64,000 nucleotides of DNA from Mycobacterium uberis (GTDB lineage: Bacteria; Actinomycetota; Actinomycetes; Mycobacteriales; Mycobacteriaceae). The translations under genes and the position numbers were made by a program. Location: positions 46,198 to 110,197 of the forward strand of contig NZ_QAYL01000012.1 of the NCBI RefSeq assembly GCF_003408705.1, in the 5' to 3' direction. The notes beneath the pieces were generated by a model, which worked only from the letters and a program-made list of their open reading frames with translations, ran no database searches and was not told the DNA's origin. This document shows, one piece after another, positions 59,569 through 64,000 of the stretch (positions are counted from its first letter, which is position 1; each line of letters starts with the position of its first letter).

Positions 59569-62565
59569 GTGGTCATGATCAAACCCGCGACGGAGCGTCC
59601 CAGGCTGCCCGGCGTTGGTCGGCTCGGGTTGCTTGACCCCCTTGCCGCGGAGAATCTCGCATTACTGGGTTGGTATGACCACGATGACCGGGCACATGTG
59701 GACCTGTTGTGGTCGTTGTCGCGCGCACCCGATGCCGATGCTGTGCTGCGCGCCATGGTCCGGCTGTTCGAGAACCCAAACACCGGCTGGAACGAGCTCA
59801 ATGCGGCTTTACTCACTGATCGCAGTCTGCGCGGGCGGCTCTTTGCGGTGTTGGGCTCGTCGCTGGCGTTAGGCGATCACCTGGCCGTCCATCCGCAGTC
59901 TTGGAAGTTGTTGCGGGGCAGGGTCAGATTGCCGTCCCGCGACCAGCTACACCAGGTGTTCGACGAATGCGTTAGCGAGGTCGGGGACCAAACTTTGGCT
60001 GTCCCAGGCCCGGTGGTGTCTCGATTGCGTACGTTATACTATGATCAGCTGCTGGTGTTGGCCGCGCTCGATCTGGCCGCAACGGTTGAAGATGAGCCAG
60101 TGCTGCCATTCATCGTGGTCGCTGCCCAGCTGGCCGATACCGCGGACGCTGCGATGGCTGCTGCGCTGGAGGTAGCCAAGAAGACCGTTTGCGGTGATCG
60201 CAAGCCACCGCGACTAGCAGTCATCGCTATGGGCAAATGGGGTGCCCGCGAACTGAACTACGTTAGCGACGTCGATATCATCTTCGTCGCCGAGCACGCC
60301 GACTCGCTCACCACTCGCGTGGCCAGTGAAATGATGCAGGTGGCTTCGGCGGCGTTCTTCCCGGTCGATGCTGGGCTACGGCCGGAGGGTCGTAGCGGTG
60401 AGCTGGTCCGTACGGTTGAGTCGCACATCGCCTATTACCAACGCTGGGCGAAAACCTGGGAGTTCCAGGCGTTACTGAAAGCCCGCGCGGCGGTTGGTGA
60501 TGCGGAGCTGGGTGAGCGTTATCTGGCTGCGTTGATGCCGATGGTCTGGGTCGCCTGCGAGCGTGCGGATTTCGTGGCTGAGGTGCAGGCTATGCGCCGG
60601 CGCGTGGAACAGCTGGTACCCGCAAATGTCCGCGGCCGCGAGCTCAAACTTGGAAGTGGCGGATTGCGGGACGTGGAGTTTGCCGTGCAGCTGCTGCAGC
60701 TGGTGCACGGCCGTAGCGACGAGTCGCTACATGTGCTTTCCACGGTGGATGCCTTAGCGGCGTTGAGTGAGGGCGGCTATATCGGCCGTGAGGATGCGGC
60801 AAACCTGACTGCCTCCTATGAATTTCTCCGGCTGCTCGAGCACCGACTGCAGCTGCAACGGCTCAAACGCACTCATCTGCTACCCCAGGATGACGATGAA
60901 GAGGCTGTGCGCTGGCTGGCCCGCGCAGCGCACATCCGTCCGGATGGCCGGCACGACGCTGCGGGGGTTCTGCGTGAGGAGCTCAAGCACCAGAACCTAC
61001 GGGTGTTGCAGCTGCATGCCAAGCTTTTTTATCAGCCGCTGTTGGAGTCGATCAGGCCGGCCGGCCTGGAGATCGGTCACGGCCTGACCTTCCAGGCAGC
61101 CGAGTGGCAGTTGGCTGCGCTGGGTTACGAGGGCCCACAGATTGCGTTGAAGCATATGTCGGCACTGGTAAACCAAAGTGGGCGGCGGGGTCGGGTGCAG
61201 TCGGTGCTTTTACCTTGGCTGCTCAACTGGATGTCTTATGCGCCCGACCCCGACAGCGGGCTGTTGGCCTACCGACGCCTGTCCGAGGCACTGGCGGCTG
61301 AAACTTGGTACTTATCCACGCTGCGCGACAAGCCAGCGGTGGCTAGGCGGCTTATGCATGTGCTTGGTACTTCCGTGTATGTACCGGACCTGCTGATGCG
61401 TGCACCTGAGGTCATTCAGCGTTATGGAGACGGGCTAGCGGGTCCGAAGCTGCTGGAGGCCGAGCCCGCTGTGGTAGCTCGTGCGCTGATCACTTCGGCG
61501 GGCCGTCACGCTGACCCGATGCGGGCTATCGCTGCCGCGCGTAGCCTACGGCGTCGTGAGTTAGCTCGGGTCGGTTCTGCGGACCTCCTAGGTTTGTTGG
61601 AGGTCACTGAAGTGTGCAAGGCACTGACGTCGGTGTGGGTGGCGGTGCTGCAATCCGCTTTGGATGCAGTGATCCGGGCTCACCTGCCGGACGACGGCAA
61701 GGCGCCGGCGGTCATCGCGGTCATCGGTATGGGCCGATTGGGCGGCGCTGAACTGGGCTACGGGTCTGATGCCGACGTGATGTTCGTCTGCGAGCCTGTT
61801 GCTGAGGTCGAGGATACACAGGCGTTGCGGTGGTCGGGAACGATCGCTGAACAGGTTTGTAGACTGCTAGGGACCCCTAGTGTCGACCCACCGTTGGACG
61901 TTGATGCCAATCTACGGCCGGAGGGGCGCAACGGGCCGCTGGTCCGCACGTTGGGAGCCTATGCTGCCTACTACGCGCAGTGGGCTCAGCCGTGGGAGAT
62001 TCAGGCTCTGCTCCGCGCACACGCGGTAGCCGGAGACACGGATTTGGGTCAGCGATTCCTGCTGATGGCTGATAAGATACGTTATCCACCCGACGGTGTA
62101 TCGGTTGAAGTGGTGAACGAAATTCGCCGGATGAAGGCTCGCGTTGAGGCCGAGCGGTTACCGCGCGGTGCTGACCCCAACACGCACACCAAGCTGGGTC
62201 GTGGGGGACTGGCCGACATCGAATGGACCGTGCAGCTGATGCAATTGCGGCACGCGCACGAGCTGCCGGCTCTGCACAACACCTCGACGTTGGAATCCTT
62301 GGACGCCATCGCGGCGGCTAACCTGGTCTCCGAAGCAGACGTGGACCTGCTGCGGCAAGCGTGGCTAACCGCTACCCGGGCCCGCAATGCGCTGGTACTG
62401 GTCCGGGGTAAGTCCACTGACCAACTGCCAGGTCTTGGACGCCAGCTCAACGCGGTCGCTGTCGCTGCCGGTTGGCCAGGCGGAGATGGTGGCGAATTTT
62501 TGGACAACTACCTGCGGGTGACGCGACGCGCAAAGGCGGTTGTGCACAAGGTGTTTGGGAGTTAA
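59569..62565 (+). CDS. glnE: Glutamine synthetase adenylyltransferase/deadenylylase GlnE
   Basis: A 998-residue two-headed enzyme that attaches and removes AMP on glutamine synthetase in response to nitrogen status. Both nucleotidyltransferase cores are present: [15 protein letters not shown] near residue 230 (deadenylylase half) and [14 protein letters not shown] near residue 735 (adenylylase half). Each is followed by an LRPEGR block and the linker [22 protein letters not shown] 59569 ([14 protein letters not shown]) is preferred because it aligns with the M. tuberculosis start. ATG 59575 is two codons downstream. The reading frame is open throughout. Confidence 0.95.
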   Translation: MVMIKPATERPRLPGVGRLGLLDPLAAENLALLGWYDHDDRAHVDLLWSLSRAPDADAVLRAMVRLFENPNTGWNELNAALLTDRSLRGRLFAVLGSSLALGDHLAVHPQSWKLLRGRVRLPSRDQLHQVFDECVSEVGDQTLAVPGPVVSRLRTLYYDQLLVLAALDLAATVEDEPVLPFIVVAAQLADTADAAMAAALEVAKKTVCGDRKPPRLAVIAMGKWGARELNYVSDVDIIFVAEHADSLTTRVASEMMQVASAAFFPVDAGLRPEGRSGELVRTVESHIAYYQRWAKTWEFQALLKARAAVGDAELGERYLAALMPMVWVACERADFVAEVQAMRRRVEQLVPANVRGRELKLGSGGLRDVEFAVQLLQLVHGRSDESLHVLSTVDALAALSEGGYIGREDAANLTASYEFLRLLEHRLQLQRLKRTHLLPQDDDEEAVRWLARAAHIRPDGRHDAAGVLREELKHQNLRVLQLHAKLFYQPLLESIRPAGLEIGHGLTFQAAEWQLAALGYEGPQIALKHMSALVNQSGRRGRVQSVLLPWLLNWMSYAPDPDSGLLAYRRLSEALAAETWYLSTLRDKPAVARRLMHVLGTSVYVPDLLMRAPEVIQRYGDGLAGPKLLEAEPAVVARALITSAGRHADPMRAIAAARSLRRRELARVGSADLLGLLEVTEVCKALTSVWVAVLQSALDAVIRAHLPDDGKAPAVIAVIGMGRLGGAELGYGSDADVMFVCEPVAEVEDTQALRWSGTIAEQVCRLLGTPSVDPPLDVDANLRPEGRNGPLVRTLGAYAAYYAQWAQPWEIQALLRAHAVAGDTDLGQRFLLMADKIRYPPDGVSVEVVNEIRRMKARVEAERLPRGADPNTHTKLGRGGLADIEWTVQLMQLRHAHELPALHNTSTLESLDAIAAANLVSEADVDLLRQAWLTATRARNALVLVRGKSTDQLPGLGRQLNAVAVAAGWPGGDGGEFLDNYLRVTRRAKAVVHKVFGS

Positions 62566-62636
62566 ATCATGGAGACTGGTCCGGTTGGCTGCCATCGAGG
62601 TGTTAAGTGAAGAGGAGCTACACCGGGTTACAGTGA

Positions 62637-63198
62637 TTGTATGTGCCATTGACCGAAGCCGTTTGGGGTCTCATCGACGCGACTATTCGGACCCAGGCTG
62701 ACGAGGACCTCATCGGCCAGGCGCGAAGAGCGATTCAAATCGTGACAGAATCCCTGCTCAGTCAGCTAGTGCGACCAGTGGGAGTGAGGTATCGCGTTGA
62801 CGGCCGTCCGTTGCCATTGTGGGTAACGTCGCGACCGGTAAGTGCAACCCCGTCACCCCACCGGTGGTCATCCATCATGATGGCGACGGGCACTGCTGAA
62901 GTGAGTTGTCCTGAGCGCGGTCTACGAGGGGTTGTCCGGCCTGGTGTACGGTGGGGTCTGTGCCTTGGTGCTTGACCACGTGTTCGGCGAGATAGCAAGC
63001 CAGGGCTGGGTTAAACCGCTGTTCACCGTTAAGTACCTGCGCGGCAATCTGCTTGGCGCGCTGTGCGCCGAGGCGTTCGTTGGCCATGCCGAAGAAATCA
63101 CAGCCTATGTACGCGGCTATCTTTCGGATATTGCAGGGATAATTGTCGAGGCGGAAAAGGCATGTATTGAGCCAGCATGGGTGCGAGAAGCCGAATAA
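62637..63198 (+). pseudogene. PaaI-type HotDog thioesterase pseudogene
   Basis: The first frame from 62637 reads PLTEAVWGLIDATIRTQADE and VRYRVDGRPLP, the N-terminal helix and first strand. It then breaks at about 62810. The third frame, 62932-63198, reads GLVYGGVCALVLDHVFGEIA, the HotDog hydrolase motif (GGVxAxxLDxxxG), with KYLRGNLLGALCAEAFV, and ends AWVREAE. The catalytic Asp is in the D-H-V-F stretch. Two frameshifts inactivate it. It overlaps the next remnant by about 20 bp. Confidence 0.75.
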
Positions 63199-64000
63199 AG
63201 TTCTACGTCAGCAGCGCGTTCTTGAACACCTGGGAGATCGTAGAGGTCGCCAAGGCCACCGACGACCTTGGCTACGACGGCATTGAGATCCCGGACCATG
63301 TGATCAACCTGAGTACCCTAAGTACTCCGTATCCCTACAATTAAGAACGGGCAACGACGATGGCAGCCTTTCACCGACTGGGGTGACCGCCGGGTTCTCG
63401 TCGGCGCGGTGTCCCAGGTAACTACTCGGTCGCGGTTCGTCATCACCGTCTGCATTCCCGCGATGCGCAATCCTTATTTGTTATTTGGTCGCCAAAGCCA
63501 TTGGTAACGCGGCATTCCTTGGGGTCCGGGCAGAATGGAGCTTGGCATTGGCGTTGGTTGGCGCTAAGAGTAATCCGCCGTGCTGGGTGAGCGGTTCGCT
63601 GCTCGTGGTAAACGCACCGACGGAATAATCCTTGCCTTGATGTGGATGCTACAGCAACCGGGCTGGACACAATTCAACGGCAAATTCTATCGTACGCCGC
63701 ACCTGGAGATGCAGCCAACCTCGTTGTCGATACCGATTTATATCGGGGGCTCAGTGAGACCGCATTGCACCGTGCTGCGCGCCACGACGGTTGGATTGGT
63801 GACTCCATCAGGACCGATCGTGCGATCGCAGCCGCCGGTCGGCTACGGGAATTTCGGATTGAAAAAGGTTTGTCGCTAGACGATTTCATCATCCTGACGC
63901 CACTCACTGAGGTGGTTACCACTGCCGACTACCGGTGCGCCGAGTATGCTGACATCATCGACACTTTCACCATGCCATGGATATTCTATGTCAGGCTGGT
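63178..64000 (+). pseudogene. Luciferase-like (LLM, probably F420-dependent) oxidoreductase pseudogene, 3' end outside window
   Basis: From ATG 63178 the frame gives RIKFYVSSAFLNTWEIVEVA and DDLGYDGIEIPDHVINLSTL, the LLM N-terminus, then a stop at 63342. Later frames give WMLQQPGWTQFNGKFYRTPH near 63650-63710 and HDGWIGDS (63790-63815). From there the frame gives AAAGRLREFRIEKGLSLDDF at 63830-63890, typical of the F420-dependent LLM group. It runs out of the window at 64000. At least four breaks. Confidence 0.75.

Overview
This window is mycobacterial chromosome from the leprosy-bacillus group. Intact genes sit among long stretches where gene families can still be recognised only by joining two or three reading frames across stop codons. 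That level of decay is known from Mycobacterium leprae and M. lepromatosis. The 18-kDa heat-shock antigen encoded at 7620-8078 is clearly the leprosy-bacillus protein but, compared with the M. leprae sequence as I remember it, differs at many residues and carries a 4-residue duplication. I therefore favour M. lepromatosis over M. leprae. This is an inference from memory, not a search.

Layout. 1-15.2 kb is a gene graveyard. It holds remnants of an APC permease, an IS630-type transposase, a CPA2 antiporter, a glycosyltransferase, a MerR/HspR regulator, a phosphotransferase, an AAA ATPase, two DUF202 membrane proteins and a DapB-like reductase. The only intact genes there are a tRNA-Met, hsp18 and a small NYN-domain gene. 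15.2-19.6 kb holds an intact cluster (Rv2260, mscR, Rv2258c, Rv2257c and Rv2256c orthologues). 19.6-24.1 kb is decayed (Rv2252, Rv2251, Rv2250c and glpD1 orthologues) and ends in a perfect 30-bp palindrome. 24.2-33.9 kb is the intact lipid-metabolism block on the minus strand: aceE, mabR, fabD, acpM, kasA, kasB and accD6. 34.1-35.8 kb has a dead lipoprotein gene, Rv2239c, ahpE and tRNA-Val. 35.8-40.1 kb looks like a dead integrative element. It starts at the tRNA-Val 3' end, carries a tyrosine-integrase pseudogene and a DUF1778/GNAT toxin-antitoxin remnant, and ends at a degraded copy of the tRNA-Val 3' half. 40.4-48.2 kb has an epoxide hydrolase and cobD pseudogenes, a SURF1 gene, ptpA, a cobC-like ORF, a NIF3 gene, a broken Rv2229c and the RNase HI/phosphatase fusion. 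48.2-52.3 kb has a D-Ala-D-Ala dipeptidase remnant, rnpB, a CYTH-CHAD pseudogene and panB. 52.5-64 kb has a WS/DGAT pseudogene, hip1 and its paralogue, an IS5 remnant, glnA2, glnE, and thioesterase and LLM-oxidoreductase pseudogenes.

From glnE back to Rv2260 the order mirrors M. tuberculosis Rv2221c-Rv2260 in reverse orientation, with local losses. What survives is a core set: FAS-II mycolate elongation with its regulator, pyruvate dehydrogenase E1, pantothenate synthesis, glutamine synthetase and its adenylyltransferase, redox defence (AhpE, MscR), RNase P, RNase H and surface/secreted proteases. What is lost is mostly regulators, cobalamin genes, glycerol-phosphate metabolism and mobile DNA.
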